Shown in pieces: positions 26,026 to 36,285 of a DNA stretch of 64,000 nucleotides. The stretch is from Brachybacterium equifaecis. Lineage in GTDB: Bacteria; Actinomycetota; Actinomycetes; Actinomycetales; Dermabacteraceae. The stretch's first letter is position 1, and every line of letters starts with the position of its first letter. The position numbers and the translations under genes are program-made. The DNA lies in the NCBI RefSeq assembly GCF_023509525.1, contig NZ_JAKNCJ010000004.1, positions 1 to 64,000 on the forward strand, read 5' to 3'. The notes beneath the pieces are model-generated. The model was not told the origin of the DNA. It did no database searches and was given only the letters and a program-made list of their open reading frames with translations.

Positions 26026-29000
26026 ATGGCTGAGAACAGCAGCACCCACCCGCAGTCCTCCACTGGCTCAGAGGGCTTCGCTCCCGCCTCCGCGGGCCGC
26101 GCGAAGCGGCCCCGCCGCCGGGCGGGCGCCCCCGCCGGTGCGCCTGCGCCCCTCGAGCAGGCGTCTGCATCGCAGAGCGTCGCGGCAGGCGGGCAGTCCA
26201 CCTGTGAGAGCCCCGTCGCGGAGCACAGCGCCGCTCCCCGCACCGTCGTGCCCGAGCAGTCCGCGCAGCCCGCCGCCGCGGCGGAGCGCCCCGCCAAGAA
26301 GGCGCCGCGGCGCCGCGCGGGCGCACCCGCGGGCCCGCCCGCTGCCGTGACGGAGGAGCCCGCCGCCGCCGCGGTCGAGAGCGCCGAGCCGGTCGACGAG
26401 ATCGTGGAGGCTGTCGGCACCGCGGAGCCCGACGAGGCGGTGGAGACTGTCGAGGCCGTGGAGACAGCCGAAGCCGATGGGCCCGGCGAAGCCGACGAGG
26501 CCGACGTGCCCGGCGAAGCCGACGAGGCCGACGAGGACGAGGATCAGCCCGCCGCGGATTCCGGTATCGCCGGGGACCTCCGCGCGCTGGCGACCCGTCG
26601 CGGAGATCGCGGCGGCCGTGCGCCCCGCGCCGAGGAGTCCGCGCGTCGCGAGCAGGCGCAGTTCGACTTCGCCTCCCTCATCTTCCAGGCGCCCGGCGCC
26701 GCTCCTGCTGCTGTCTCGCAGGACGAGGACGAGGACGAGGTCGCACAGCAGTCCGGCGCCGCGCAGGACGACGAGGCGCCGACCGCTCGCCGCTCCCGCC
26801 GCCGCGCCTCCTCAGGCCGCGGCCGCGGCGCCGGCGCCGAGGGCGCAAGGGACTCCGAGGAGCAGGGCGACGAGGTCCTCGCCCGCGACCCGCGCTTCCG
26901 CCAGTCCGGCGGCCCCGCGGCCCCGGCCCGCCGAGAGCCCGTGGCGGAGGAGCCCGTCGTCGAGGAGCCCGCAGCGCGCGGCGCCGGCGATGAGCAGTCC
27001 GAAGAGGATGATGCCGATTCGAACGCGCGGCGGCGTCGCCGTCGCGGCGGCCGGGGCCGTCGCGGCCGCGGCCGTGGCGAGGACGAGGAGAACACCAGCG
27101 GGGAGACCAGCAACGAGGAGACCGGCGCCGAGGGCGAGCGCCCGCGCTCCGAGCGCGGTGCCGACGACTCCGAGGCCTCCGTCGAGGAGCCGAGCGAGGG
27201 CGTGGAGCCCGACGAGTCCGAGGAGCGCGAGGAGCGGGGCAGCCGCCGCTCGCGCAGCCGCGGGCGCTCCCGCTCCCGCGGCCGCTCCGGCCAGGATGAC
27301 GAGGGCGCGGGCGAGGCGGCGGATGCCGACTCCGATGCCGAGTCCCGCAGCGGGGAGAGCGAGGAGGAGGACGAGGAGCTGAGCAGCGGCTCGAGCTCGC
27401 GCCGCCGTCGCCGCCGCCGTCGCAGCGGCACGTCCTCGACCGACGCGTCGCCGGATGATCCGCCGAACACGGTCGTGCGCGTGCGCGAGGGCCGGGACGA
27501 GGTCAAGGGCGTCAAGGGCTCCACCCGCCTCGAGGCGAAGAAGCAGCGCCGCCGCGAAGGCCGCGACGCCGGCCGCCGCCGCACCGTGATCACCGAGGCC
27601 GAGTTCCTCGCGCGCCGCGAGGCCGTCAAGCGCTCGATGATCGTGCGCGAGCGCCCCGGGCGCACCCAGATCGCCGTGCTCGAGGACGACATCCTCGTGG
27701 AGCACTACGTCGCGCAGAAGACGCAGACCTCCATGGCCGGGAACGTGTACCTCGGCAAGGTCCAGAACGTGCTGCCCTCGATGGAGGCGGCGTTCGTGGA
27801 CATCGGCAAGGGCCGCAACGCCGTGCTGTACGCGGGCGAGGTCAACTGGGATGCGGCGGGCCTGGAGGGCCAGCCGCGTCGGATCGAGCTCGCGCTCAAG
27901 AGCGGCGACCCCGTGCTCGTGCAGGTCACCAAGGATCCGATCGGGCACAAGGGAGCCCGGCTGACCAGCCAGATCTCCCTCCCGGGCCGATACGTCGTGC
28001 TCGTGCCCGGCGGATCGATGACCGGCATCTCCCGCAAGCTCCCCGAGGGCGAGCGCGCGCGCCTGAAGAAGATCATGAAGCAGGTCATCCCCGAGGGCGC
28101 GGGCGTCATCGTGCGCACCGCCGCGGAGGGCGCGAGCGAGGAGGAGCTGACGCGCGACGTCGAGCGCCTGCGCGCGCAGTGGGAGAAGATCCAGAAGGCG
28201 CAGAAGGGCAAGTCGGCCCCGGCCGCACTGTCCCAGGAGCCCGATATCGCGATCAAGGTCGTGCGCGACGTGTTCAACGAGGACTTCACCTCGTTGATCG
28301 TCGAGGGCGAGAACACCTACAACGAGGTGCACGAGTACATCGCCTCGGTCGCACCGGACCTGCTGGAGCGCCTCACCCGTCACGTGGGGGAGAAGGACTC
28401 CTTCGCCAAGCACCGCGTGGACGAGCAGCTGATGAAGGCGATGGACCGCAAGGTCTACCTGCCCTCCGGCGGCTCTCTGGTCATCGACCGCACCGAGGCC
28501 ATGACGGTGATCGACGTCAACACCGGCAAGTTCACCGGCTCCGGCGGCTCCCTCGAGGAGACGGTCACCCGCAACAACCTCGAGGCCGCCGAGGAGATCG
28601 TCAACCAGCTGCGGCTGCGCGACATCGGCGGCATCATCGTGGTCGACTTCATCGACATGGTGCTCGAGGCCAACCGCGATCTCGTGCTGCGCCGCATGAT
28701 CGAGTGCCTGGGCCGCGACCGCACCAAGCACCAGGTCGCCGAGGTGACCTCGCTCGGGCTCGTGCAGATGACTCGCAAGCGCGTGGGCGCGGGGCTCGTG
28801 GAGACCTTCTCGACGACCTGCGAGCACTGCAACGGGCGCGGCCTCGTGCTCGACTTCGACGAGCACGGCGAGGTGCAGCCCCATGCCGAGCAGCAGCACG
28901 CGCACGAGGAGGAGCCCTCCAAGGGCTCCCGCCGCCGCGGCGGGCGCACGAAGTCGGGCCGCTCCGGCGGCGCGGCATCCGTCGAGGACGCGCCGGAGGA

Positions 29001-29193
29001 GAGCGGCTCCGTGAGCGGCGACATCCACCGCCTCGAGGAGGACGAGAGCTCCCGGGCGCTCGCCCGCGCGACCATCGCCTCGATCGCGGCGGCCGCCGGC
29101 GCCAAGGGCGCTCCCGAGGTCACGGTCGACGGCGAGGTCGTCACGGTGCCCGAGGCCGAGTCGCCTGCCGAGGACGCATCCGACCCGGCGTGA
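26026..29193 (+). CDS. rne: ribonuclease E/G family endoribonuclease
   Basis: This enzyme cuts single-stranded RNA and drives mRNA decay and rRNA processing. The 1055-residue protein has a disordered N-terminal half (residues 1-480, rich in Arg, Glu, Ala and Pro, with RRRRGGRGRRGRGRG-type basic runs and repeated EADEADVPG units). The S1 domain starts near residue 570 (GNVYLGKVQNVLPSMEAAFV). Catalytic aspartates are in DVNTGKFTGSGG (about 830) and IIVVDFIDM (about 873), the zinc-link cysteines are in CEHCNGRG, and an acidic/basic tail follows. The start is ATG 26026, with AAGGAG 7 nt upstream. Actinobacterial RNase E commonly carries the disordered arm at the N terminus. Confidence 0.95.
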   Translation: MAENSSTHPQSSTGSEGFAPASAGRAKRPRRRAGAPAGAPAPLEQASASQSVAAGGQSTCESPVAEHSAAPRTVVPEQSAQPAAAAERPAKKAPRRRAGAPAGPPAAVTEEPAAAAVESAEPVDEIVEAVGTAEPDEAVETVEAVETAEADGPGEADEADVPGEADEADEDEDQPAADSGIAGDLRALATRRGDRGGRAPRAEESARREQAQFDFASLIFQAPGAAPAAVSQDEDEDEVAQQSGAAQDDEAPTARRSRRRASSGRGRGAGAEGARDSEEQGDEVLARDPRFRQSGGPAAPARREPVAEEPVVEEPAARGAGDEQSEEDDADSNARRRRRRGGRGRRGRGRGEDEENTSGETSNEETGAEGERPRSERGADDSEASVEEPSEGVEPDESEEREERGSRRSRSRGRSRSRGRSGQDDEGAGEAADADSDAESRSGESEEEDEELSSGSSSRRRRRRRRSGTSSTDASPDDPPNTVVRVREGRDEVKGVKGSTRLEAKKQRRREGRDAGRRRTVITEAEFLARREAVKRSMIVRERPGRTQIAVLEDDILVEHYVAQKTQTSMAGNVYLGKVQNVLPSMEAAFVDIGKGRNAVLYAGEVNWDAAGLEGQPRRIELALKSGDPVLVQVTKDPIGHKGARLTSQISLPGRYVVLVPGGSMTGISRKLPEGERARLKKIMKQVIPEGAGVIVRTAAEGASEEELTRDVERLRAQWEKIQKAQKGKSAPAALSQEPDIAIKVVRDVFNEDFTSLIVEGENTYNEVHEYIASVAPDLLERLTRHVGEKDSFAKHRVDEQLMKAMDRKVYLPSGGSLVIDRTEAMTVIDVNTGKFTGSGGSLEETVTRNNLEAAEEIVNQLRLRDIGGIIVVDFIDMVLEANRDLVLRRMIECLGRDRTKHQVAEVTSLGLVQMTRKRVGAGLVETFSTTCEHCNGRGLVLDFDEHGEVQPHAEQQHAHEEEPSKGSRRRGGRTKSGRSGGAASVEDAPEESGSVSGDIHRLEEDESSRALARATIASIAAAAGAKGAPEVTVDGEVVTVPEAESPAEDASDPA

Positions 29194-29246
29194 TGCGTTC
29201 CACAGCCGATATCCTGCATTTCCGCTGGTCGCGGGCCCGTTGATCC

Positions 29247-29275
29247 TTGACCTGCGGGGGTGCGGATCGTAAGCT
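29247..29275 (+). promoter_or_regulatory. rplU promoter
   Basis: TTGACC (29247-29252) and TAAGCT (29270-29275) are separated by exactly 17 nt, a close sigma-70-type match. Transcription would begin near 29282, about 140 nt before the rplU start. Confidence 0.75.
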
Positions 29276-29281
29276 GATCCC

Positions 29282-29421
29282 TGGCGCATTGAGCGCCGCA
29301 GTCTTTCCTGTCTGCTCGTCCGGAGCAGTCGCCGCCCCAGGGCAGCGCCTTCGGAGCGGCGAGGCCCCCAGGGTCGTCGGCCGAGCGCAGGCAGTCCCGA
29401 TCAACAAGATGGAGCAGTGAC
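29282..29421 (+). promoter_or_regulatory. 5' leader of rplU-rpmA
   Basis: About 140 nt separate the predicted transcription start from rplU. The leader has GC-rich self-complementary stretches, for example around 29334-29376 with CCCCAGGGC and GGCCCCCAGGG segments. Ribosomal protein leaders often bind their own product, and L21 leaders are known in other phyla. A control role here is an inference. Confidence 0.35.
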
Positions 29422-29730
29422 GTGGTGTACGCAATCGTCCGCGCAGGCGGTCGTCAGGAGAAGGTGTCGGTCGGTGACACCATCGTGATCAACCGTGTTG
29501 CAGGCAGCGCGGGCGACAGCGTCGACTTCACCCCCGTTCTTCTCGTCGACGGTGACACGATCACCTCGGAGAAGTCCGACCTCGACAAGGTGAAGGTCTC
29601 CGCGGAGAAGATCGAGGACCTCCGCGGTCCGAAGATCCGCATCCTCAAGTACAAGAACAAGACCGGCTACAAGAAGCGTCAGGGCCACCGCCAGGAGCTC
29701 ACGCGTCTGAAGATCACGGGCATCGCCTGA
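29422..29730 (+). CDS. rplU: 50S ribosomal protein L21
   Basis: The 102-residue product, [20 protein letters not shown] at its start and [19 protein letters not shown] at its end, is a full bL21. It binds 23S rRNA in the large subunit. The start is GTG 29422, immediately followed by a second GTG; GGAG lies about 7 nt upstream. It is cotranscribed with rpmA 38 bp downstream, and a strong promoter is seen at 29247-29275. Confidence 0.97.
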   Translation: MVYAIVRAGGRQEKVSVGDTIVINRVAGSAGDSVDFTPVLLVDGDTITSEKSDLDKVKVSAEKIEDLRGPKIRILKYKNKTGYKKRQGHRQELTRLKITGIA

Positions 29731-29768
29731 GCGGCGCCCTCACCGGCTGAACGAGAGAAGGCAGCGAC

Positions 29769-30023
29769 ATGGCACATAAGAAGGGCGCAAGCTCCTCCAA
29801 GAACGGCCGCGACTCGAACGCGCAGCGCCTCGGCGTGAAGCGCTTCGGCGGTCAGGAAGTCGGCGCGGGCGAGATCATCATCCGCCAGCGCGGCACCCGC
29901 ATCCACCCCGGCGCCGGCGTCGGCCGCGGCAACGACGACACGCTGTTCGCGCTCGTCCCGGGCACCGTAGAGTTCGGTCGCAAGCGCGACCGCCGCGTGG
30001 TGAACATCGTCGCCAGCGCCTGA
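29769..30023 (+). CDS. rpmA: 50S ribosomal protein L27
   Basis: The 84-residue bL27 begins [20 protein letters not shown] and continues [28 protein letters not shown], all canonical. Its N-terminal tail reaches the peptidyl-transferase centre. There is no N-terminal extension of the kind cleaved in Firmicutes. GAGAAGG precedes the ATG. The gene is followed by a near-perfect hairpin terminator. Confidence 0.97.
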   Translation: MAHKKGASSSKNGRDSNAQRLGVKRFGGQEVGAGEIIIRQRGTRIHPGAGVGRGNDDTLFALVPGTVEFGRKRDRRVVNIVASA

Positions 30024-30053
30024 GCGCTGCGGCGCCCCGGCGCCGACGATCCT

Positions 30054-30089
30054 CGTGAAGGGGCGGAGCTTCAGCTCCGCCCCTTCACG
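30054..30089 (+). terminator. terminator after rpmA
   Basis: A 17-bp perfect inverted repeat (CGTGAAGGGGCGGAGCT and its complement) with a 2-nt TC centre lies 31 nt past rpmA. It is GC-rich without a clear T-run and probably separates rplU-rpmA from obgE. Confidence 0.8.
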
Positions 30090-30148
30090 CATCCCCGGTC
30101 CGCTGCGACCGGCGCAGCAGCATCACCCCGAAAGCCCAGGAGGCACCC

Positions 30149-31717
30149 ATGGCCACGTTCGTCGATCGCGTCGTCCTGCACGTCGCAGGCGGTGACGGCG
30201 GCAACGGCGCCGCATCCATCCGCCGCGAGAAGTTCAAGCCGCTCGCCGGCCCCGACGGGGCCGACGGCGGCCGCGGCGGCGATGTGATCCTGGAGGTCGA
30301 TCCTTCGACCACCACGCTCCTGAGCTATCACCACAAGCCGCACCAGAGCGCCTCCTCGGGCGATTTCGGCAAGGGCGACTACCGCCACGGCGCGATCGGC
30401 GAAGACCTCGTGCTCCCCGTGCCCGAGGGCACGGTCGTCTCCGACAAGGACGGCAACGTGCTGGTCGACATGGTCGGCGCGGGCACCCGCTTCGTCGCCG
30501 CCCGCGGCGGCCAGGGCGGCCTCGGCAACATGTCCCTCGCCTCCCCGAAGCGCAAGGCCCCCGGCTTCGCCCTGCTGGGCGAGCCGGGCGAGGAGCGCAC
30601 GCTCGTCCTCGAGCTCAAGTCCGTGGCCGACGTGGCGCTCGTCGGCTACCCCAGCGCCGGGAAGAGCTCGCTGATCGCAGCGATGAGCGCCGCGCGGCCC
30701 AAGATCGCCGACTACCCCTTCACCACGCTCGTGCCGAATCTCGGCGTCGTGCAGGCGGGCGACTACCGGTACACGATCGCGGACGTCCCCGGCCTGATCC
30801 CCGGGGCCTCCGAGGGCAAGGGCCTGGGCCTGGACTTCCTGCGCCACATCGAGCGCTGCCACGTGATCGTCCACGTTCTCGATGCGGCGGCGATGGAGTC
30901 CGACCGCGACCCCGTCGGCGATCTCGCCACGATCGAGGCGGAGCTGGCCGCATACGCCGCCCGGCTCGATGAGGAGGCCGACGGCCGCACCCCGCTCATG
31001 GAGCGGCCCACCGTGATCGTCCTGAACAAGACCGATCTGCCCGACGGCGATGACATGGCCGGGATCGTGCGCGAGCAGCTCGCCGAGCGCGGCCTGCCGA
31101 TCTTCGAGGTCAGCGCGGTCTCCCACAAGGGCCTGCGCGAGCTGTCCTTCCAGCTCGGCGCTCTCGTGGAGGAGGCGCGGGCCGCGATCCCCGCGCCGGT
31201 GGCCAAGCCCGTCGTCCTCACCCCGCGCAGCCGCGACGCGGCCGAGTTCCAGATCGTGCCCGAGCAGTTCGACGGCGCGACCGCCTACCGCATCATCGGC
31301 GACAAGCCCGAGCGCTGGGTGCGCCAGACGAACTTCACCAACGACGAGGCCGTCGGCTATCTCGCCGACCGCCTCGCGGCCATCGGCATCGAGGAGAGGC
31401 TCTACAAGTCCGGGGCCGTCGCCGGCAGCACCGTGCTGATCGGGCCCGGGGAGGATGCGGTCGTCTTCGACTGGGAGCCGACGATGCTGGGCGGCGCCGA
31501 GCACCTCGGCCCCCGCGGCACCGACATGCGCCTGGAGGGCACCGAGCGCGCGACGCGCGAGGAGAAGCGCGAGGAGCAGCGCAAGAAGACCGCCGAGCGC
31601 CTCGGCCGCATGGCCGCGATGGACGAGGAGCGCCGCGCAGGCCACTGGGCCGATCCCTCCGTCGTGCAGGATCCGGCGCCGCTGGAGGGCGGCGCGGACT
31701 CCGCCTCGGACCGCTGA
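30149..31717 (+). CDS. obgE: GTPase ObgE/CgtA
   Basis: Obg is a ribosome-associated GTPase involved in 50S assembly and stress control. The 522-residue protein has the glycine-rich Obg fold (residues 1-158, [19 protein letters not shown], with GGQGGLGN), a G domain with G1 GYPSAGKSS, switch [14 protein letters not shown]3 DVPGLI and G4 NKTD, an OCT domain (about 345-425) and a charged C-terminal tail. AGGAGG lies 5 nt before the ATG. proB starts within a few codons of its stop. Confidence 0.96.
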   Translation: MATFVDRVVLHVAGGDGGNGAASIRREKFKPLAGPDGADGGRGGDVILEVDPSTTTLLSYHHKPHQSASSGDFGKGDYRHGAIGEDLVLPVPEGTVVSDKDGNVLVDMVGAGTRFVAARGGQGGLGNMSLASPKRKAPGFALLGEPGEERTLVLELKSVADVALVGYPSAGKSSLIAAMSAARPKIADYPFTTLVPNLGVVQAGDYRYTIADVPGLIPGASEGKGLGLDFLRHIERCHVIVHVLDAAAMESDRDPVGDLATIEAELAAYAARLDEEADGRTPLMERPTVIVLNKTDLPDGDDMAGIVREQLAERGLPIFEVSAVSHKGLRELSFQLGALVEEARAAIPAPVAKPVVLTPRSRDAAEFQIVPEQFDGATAYRIIGDKPERWVRQTNFTNDEAVGYLADRLAAIGIEERLYKSGAVAGSTVLIGPGEDAVVFDWEPTMLGGAEHLGPRGTDMRLEGTERATREEKREEQRKKTAERLGRMAAMDEERRAGHWADPSVVQDPAPLEGGADSASDR

Positions 31718-31760
31718 TCCCGTGCGCCCTGCTGCGGAGGAGCCGCGCCAGCCTGCGCGG

Positions 31761-32882
31761 GTGACCTCGAGGGAGCAGATCGCCGGCGCACGCCGCGTGG
31801 TGGTGAAGATCGGCTCCTCGAGCCTGACCGACGCGCAGGGCCGCCTCGATGCGGCCGCGGTGCGGGCGATCGCCGATCAGGCCGCTGCCCTCGGCTCCCG
31901 CGGCGCCGAGGTCGTGATCGTCTCCTCCGGCGCGATCGCCGCCGCGATCGGCCCGCTGGGCCTTCCGGAGCGGCCCGCCGACGTCGCCACGCAGCAGGCT
32001 GCGGCGGCCGTCGGGCAGAGCCTGCTGGCGGGTGCGTGGTCCGAGGCGTTCGCGGCGCACGGCACCATCACCGGCCAGGTGCTGCTCACGGAGTCCGACG
32101 TGATCCGCTCGGAGACGTACCTCAACGTGCGCACCGCCCTCGAGGCGATGATCGCTCTCGGCGTCATGCCGATCATCAACGAGAACGACACCACCGCCAC
32201 GCACGAGATCCGCTTCGGGGACAACGACCGCCTGGCCGCACTGGTCGCGCAGCTCGTCGGCGCGGACCTCCTCGTCCTCCTGACCGACGTGGACGCCCTG
32301 TACACCGCTCCTCCGTCGGAGCCGGGGGCCCGGCGCATCGGCGTGGTCGAGGATCCGGATGCGCTCGAGGGCGTCAGTGTGGGATCGGTCGGGTCCAAGG
32401 TGGGCACCGGCGGCATGGTCACCAAGCTCGCCGCCGCCCAGCACGCCGCGACAACCGGCACCGCGACGATCCTCACGGCCGCTTCGCGCTTCGCCGAGGC
32501 CGCCTCCGGCGACGACGTCGGCACGTTCTTCCCCGCCCACCACGGCCGCCGCCGCTCGCGGCTCGTGTGGCTGCGCTTCGCGACGCGAGGCGCCGGCACG
32601 CTGGTCGTCGATGAGGGCGCGGCGGAGGCCCTGCGCATCCGTCGGCGCTCCCTGCTCCCCGTGGGCCTCGTGCGTGTGGAGGGCTCCTTCGGAGCGGGGG
32701 TGCCGGTGGACGTCGCGGGGCCCGACGGCGCCGTGATTGCGCGCGGGCTCGTCGCCTACGGGAGCGATGACCTGCGGCGCATGGCCGGACTGCCGACGGG
32801 CGTGCTGCGCACGGAGCTCGGGGAGCGGTTCGGCCGCCCCGCGATCCACCGCGACGAGCTCGTGCTGCTGCCCGCGGTCTGA
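31761..32882 (+). CDS. proB: glutamate 5-kinase
   Basis: ProB phosphorylates glutamate in the first step of proline synthesis. The amino-acid kinase domain shows RRVVVKIGSSSLTDAQG, IVSSGAIAAAIGPLGL and PIINENDTTATHEIRFGDND. The C-terminal PUA domain (about residues 270-360) is present. The start is uncertain. GTG 31761 fits family N termini (MTSREQIAGARRVVVK), but GTG 31722, five nt after the obgE stop, is also open and neither has a clear ribosome site. Its partner proA lies at 33991, separated by a gene on the opposite strand. Confidence 0.94.
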   Translation: MTSREQIAGARRVVVKIGSSSLTDAQGRLDAAAVRAIADQAAALGSRGAEVVIVSSGAIAAAIGPLGLPERPADVATQQAAAAVGQSLLAGAWSEAFAAHGTITGQVLLTESDVIRSETYLNVRTALEAMIALGVMPIINENDTTATHEIRFGDNDRLAALVAQLVGADLLVLLTDVDALYTAPPSEPGARRIGVVEDPDALEGVSVGSVGSKVGTGGMVTKLAAAQHAATTGTATILTAASRFAEAASGDDVGTFFPAHHGRRRSRLVWLRFATRGAGTLVVDEGAAEALRIRRRSLLPVGLVRVEGSFGAGVPVDVAGPDGAVIARGLVAYGSDDLRRMAGLPTGVLRTELGERFGRPAIHRDELVLLPAV

Positions 32883-32892
32883 GGGGCGTCCC

Positions 32893-33867
32893 TCAGGCTG
32901 CGGCAGCCGCGCCGCCCACCAGCCGCGCGAAGACGTCGAGGTCCACGTTCCCGCCCGAGAGGATCACCCCCACCCGGCGGCCGCTCCACGCGCCCGGTTC
33001 GGCGCGGAGGCCGGCGAGGCCCAGGGCGCCGGTGGGCTCGACCACGGTCTTCAGCCGGGTCGCCAGGAGCGCCATCGCCTCGGCGAGCTGCGCATCGCTC
33101 ACCGTGCGGATCCCGGCGCAGTGCTCCTGGATCAACGGGAAGGGGATCGCGCCGACCTGACGGGTCTGCGCGCCGTCCGCGATCGTGCGCGGCACGTCGA
33201 TGAGCACGCGGGTGCCGGTGGCCAGCGAGCGCTGGACGTCATCCCCCGCTTCTGGCTCCACCCCGAGCACGGCGCAGCCCGGGGCGAGCTCTGCTGCGGC
33301 GAGCAGGCTGCCGCCGAGGAGGCCGCCCCCGCCGCAGGGCACGAACAGGGCATCGAGCTGCCCGGCCTCCTCGAAGAGCTCGAGAGCAGCAGTGCCCTGG
33401 CCCGCGACGATGTCGGGGTGGTCGAAGGGCGGGATCAGCGTGCCCCCGTGCTCGCTCGCGAGCGCAGCGGCGATCTCCTCGCGGCTCTCGGTGTACCTGT
33501 CGTACAGCACGACCTGTGCGCCGTATCCGGCGGTCGCCTCCCTCTTGGCGCGCGGGGCGTCGGCCGGCATCACGATGATCGCGGTGCGGCCCTGCTCCCT
33601 CGCAGCGAGCGCGACGGCCTGGGCATGGTTGCCCGCGGAGTAGGCGACCACAGGCGTCCCCGCAGGGAGCCGCGACAGCGCCCAGTACGCGCCGCGCAGC
33701 TTGAACGCGCCGGTGCGCTGGAGGTTCTCGGCCTTCAGATGCACCTCGCAGCCGAGCATCTCGTCGAGCTGCCGCGAGCGCATGACGGGGGTGCGGTGGG
33801 CGACGCCGTCGAGGGCGCGGGCGGCGGCACGGACGTCGGCCGGCGTCACGGTCGTTCGAGCGCTCAT
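32893..33867 (-). CDS. threonine/serine dehydratase family PLP enzyme
   Basis: This 324-residue fold-type II PLP enzyme has the lysine that holds the cofactor in RTGAFKLRGAYWAL, SAGNHAQAVALAAREQG, and the glycine loop PCGGGGLLGGSLLAA. It lacks the C-terminal ACT-like regulatory domain, so it resembles catabolic threonine dehydratase (TdcB-like) or serine racemase more than biosynthetic IlvA. The reaction is deamination of threonine or serine to 2-oxo acid. GAGGAG precedes the ATG. It sits on the opposite strand between proB and proA. Confidence 0.88.
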   Translation of the reverse strand: MSARTTVTPADVRAAARALDGVAHRTPVMRSRQLDEMLGCEVHLKAENLQRTGAFKLRGAYWALSRLPAGTPVVAYSAGNHAQAVALAAREQGRTAIIVMPADAPRAKREATAGYGAQVVLYDRYTESREEIAAALASEHGGTLIPPFDHPDIVAGQGTAALELFEEAGQLDALFVPCGGGGLLGGSLLAAAELAPGCAVLGVEPEAGDDVQRSLATGTRVLIDVPRTIADGAQTRQVGAIPFPLIQEHCAGIRTVSDAQLAEAMALLATRLKTVVEPTGALGLAGLRAEPGAWSGRRVGVILSGGNVDLDVFARLVGGAAAAA

Positions 33868-33990
33868 GAGGCTCCTCGGATCGGGTGGGGGAGGGCGGCA
33901 GCAGCGGGAGGCAGGGCGCGGCTCTCGCGGCGCATCCCAATCCTAGGAGCGGACAGGCTCCGCCGGTCGCTCGCCCGCTAGCCTTCTGGC

Positions 33991-35346
33991 ATGGATCGCC
34001 CCCGCGCAACGACCTCTCCCGCTCCCGACCTCGAGGCGCCCGACGCCCCCGCGCCCACGCCCACGAGCGTCGAAGCGGCGGTGCTCGCAGCGGCGCGCGC
34101 CGCGAAGGAAGCGCAGCCCGCGATCGCGACGATGCACCGCGGAGCGAAGGACGCGGTCCTGCTCGCGATGGCGGACTCCCTGGTGGAGCGCACCGAGGAG
34201 ATCCTCGAGGCGAACGCCCGCGATCTCGCCGCTGCCGACGCCGCCGGAATGGATCCCGGCCTGCGCGATCGCCTCGCCCTGACCGCGGCGCGAGTGGCTG
34301 CCATCGCCCAGCAGTTGCGCGCGGCCGCCGCCCTGCCCGATCCGGTGGGGGAGGTCGTGCGCGGATCGATCCTCGCCAACGGGCTCGAGCTGCGCCAGGT
34401 GCGGGTGGCCCTCGGCGTGGTGGGCATGGTCTACGAGGCCCGCCCGAACGTGACCGTCGATGCCGCCGGGCTCTGCCTGAAGGCCGGCAGCGCGGTGGTG
34501 CTGCGCGGCGGATCCGCCGCCCTGCACTCCAACACCGCGCTGATCGCGGTGCTGAGGGATGTGCTGGTGGCGAGCGATCTTCCGGCCGATCTCATCGTCG
34601 GCATCGATGAGCACGGGCGCGAGGGCGTCGACGTGCTGATGCGCGCCCGCGGGCTCATCGACGTGCTGATCCCGCGCGGAGGCGCCGGGCTGATCCAGGC
34701 CGTCGTGCGCGGCTCCCAGGTGCCGGTGATCGAGACCGGCACCGGCAACACGCACGTGCTCATCGACGAGACCGCCGATCTGGAGCTCGCCGCGCAGATC
34801 GTCGAGAACGCGAAGACGCAGCGCATCGGCGTGTGCAACTCCCTCGAGACCCTCCTCGTGCACCGGGGCATCGCCGAGCGCGCCCTCCCGGTGATCGCCG
34901 CCGTGCTCGCCCCGCATGGGGTCACCCTGCACGCGGATGACGCTGCGCGCGCGATCCTCGAGACCGCCGGCTCCGAGGGCCAGGGCCTGCGCGTCGTCCC
35001 CGCGACCGCGGCCGACTGGGACACCGAGTACCTCGCGCTCGACCTCGCAGTGCGCGTGGTGCCTGACCTCGACGCCGCGATCGCTCACATCCGCGCGCAC
35101 TCCAGCGGCCACACCGAGTCGATCCTCACCGCCGACCGCAGCGCCGAGCGGCGCTTCCTCGCCGAGGTCGACTCGGCGGTGGTGATGGCGAACGCCTCCA
35201 CCCGCTTCTCCGACGGCGGGGAGTTCGGCTTCGGCGCGGAGATCGGCATCAGCACCCAGAAGCTCCACGCCCGCGGGCCGATGGGGCTGATCGAGCTCAC
35301 CTCCACGAAGTGGCTGGTGATCGGGGACGGGCAGATCCGCCCCTGA
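33991..35346 (+). CDS. proA: glutamate-5-semialdehyde dehydrogenase
   Basis: ProA reduces gamma-glutamyl phosphate to glutamate semialdehyde, the second step in proline synthesis. The 451-residue product shows the ALDH fold: [20 protein letters not shown], the AVVLRGGS motif, and the catalytic cysteine in [36 protein letters not shown] is the family C-terminal motif. TAGCCT ends 6 nt before the ATG, so the message may be leaderless. The N terminus has about 28 extra Pro/Ala-rich residues. Confidence 0.95.
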   Translation: MDRPRATTSPAPDLEAPDAPAPTPTSVEAAVLAAARAAKEAQPAIATMHRGAKDAVLLAMADSLVERTEEILEANARDLAAADAAGMDPGLRDRLALTAARVAAIAQQLRAAAALPDPVGEVVRGSILANGLELRQVRVALGVVGMVYEARPNVTVDAAGLCLKAGSAVVLRGGSAALHSNTALIAVLRDVLVASDLPADLIVGIDEHGREGVDVLMRARGLIDVLIPRGGAGLIQAVVRGSQVPVIETGTGNTHVLIDETADLELAAQIVENAKTQRIGVCNSLETLLVHRGIAERALPVIAAVLAPHGVTLHADDAARAILETAGSEGQGLRVVPATAADWDTEYLALDLAVRVVPDLDAAIAHIRAHSSGHTESILTADRSAERRFLAEVDSAVVMANASTRFSDGGEFGFGAEIGISTQKLHARGPMGLIELTSTKWLVIGDGQIRP

Positions 35347-35417
35347 GTGCGCCCTGCCGTGAAGCACGGCCCGGCTGTGGGATGATGGAGGGGTCTACGT
35401 CATCGAAAGGTGAACCC

Positions 35418-35672
35418 ATGCTCGAGCATGTCCTGATCCTCGCCGAGGGTGCTGCGCACTCCGAAGGCGTCCCCCCGTGGCTCGTCGGCCTGGCGATGTT
35501 CGCCGGCCTCATGCTGCTGCTGCTGATCACCTACCTGTTCAGCGGGATGAACCAGCGCGGCCGCGAGCGCGATCTGTCGACCGGCCATGCCGCCGCCGGG
35601 CATCGCACGGCGACTGCGACCGGTCACGGCGTGCGCACCCACGCGCCCGGCTCGCACGACGCCGCGCACTGA
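35418..35672 (+). CDS. small single-pass membrane protein
   Basis: The 84-residue product has one hydrophobic helix ([20 protein letters not shown], residues 20-39) followed by a basic and histidine-containing tail. The short N-terminal part is probably outside and the tail inside. GAAAGG lies before the ATG. I do not recognise a functional family. It sits 4 bp before nadD and is probably cotranscribed with it. Confidence 0.7.
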   Translation: MLEHVLILAEGAAHSEGVPPWLVGLAMFAGLMLLLLITYLFSGMNQRGRERDLSTGHAAAGHRTATATGHGVRTHAPGSHDAAH

Positions 35673-35676
35673 CCTG

Positions 35677-36285
35677 ATGGAGGGGCAGCGCCGCCGACTG
35701 GGCGTGATGGGCGGAACGTTCGATCCGATCCACCACGGCCACCTCGTCGCCGCGAGCGAGGTCCAGAGCGTGTTCGGTCTGGACGAGGTGATCTTCGTGC
35801 CGACGGGCCGCCCCTGGCAGAAGGAGGGGCGGGAGATCTCCGACCCCGAGCACCGCTATCTGATGACGGTCATCGCGACCGCCGCGAACCCGGTGTTCAC
35901 CGTATCCCGCGTGGATATCGACCGCCCCGGTGCGACGTACACGATCGACACCCTGCGCGATCTCACGGCTCAGCACCCCGATGCGGATCTGTTCTTCATC
36001 ACCGGCGCCGACGCCCTGCAGTCCATCCTCACCTGGAAGGACAACCAGGAGATCTTCGAGCTCGCGCACTTCGTCGGCGTGACGCGGCCCGAGCACGTGC
36101 TCGAGACCGAGGGGCTGCCCGGGGATCGCGTCACCCTGATCGAAGTGCCCGCCATGTCCATCAGCTCCACGGACTGCCGAGTGCGGGTCGCCGCCGGTCA
36201 GCCGGTCTGGTACCTCGTGCCCGACGGAGTCGTGCAGTACATCAACAAGTACGCCCTCTACACAGGAGGTGACGGCGATGTCTGA
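35677..36285 (+). CDS. nadD: nicotinate-nucleotide adenylyltransferase
   Basis: NadD adenylates nicotinic acid mononucleotide in NAD synthesis. The 202-residue product has the [15 protein letters not shown] nucleotidyltransferase motif, [22 protein letters not shown], and the C-terminal [13 protein letters not shown] motif. The last codons overlap the next start. GAGG of the downstream AGGAGG ribosome site lies inside the nadD 3' end, so the two are likely coupled. Confidence 0.95.
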   Translation: MEGQRRRLGVMGGTFDPIHHGHLVAASEVQSVFGLDEVIFVPTGRPWQKEGREISDPEHRYLMTVIATAANPVFTVSRVDIDRPGATYTIDTLRDLTAQHPDADLFFITGADALQSILTWKDNQEIFELAHFVGVTRPEHVLETEGLPGDRVTLIEVPAMSISSTDCRVRVAAGQPVWYLVPDGVVQYINKYALYTGGDGDV

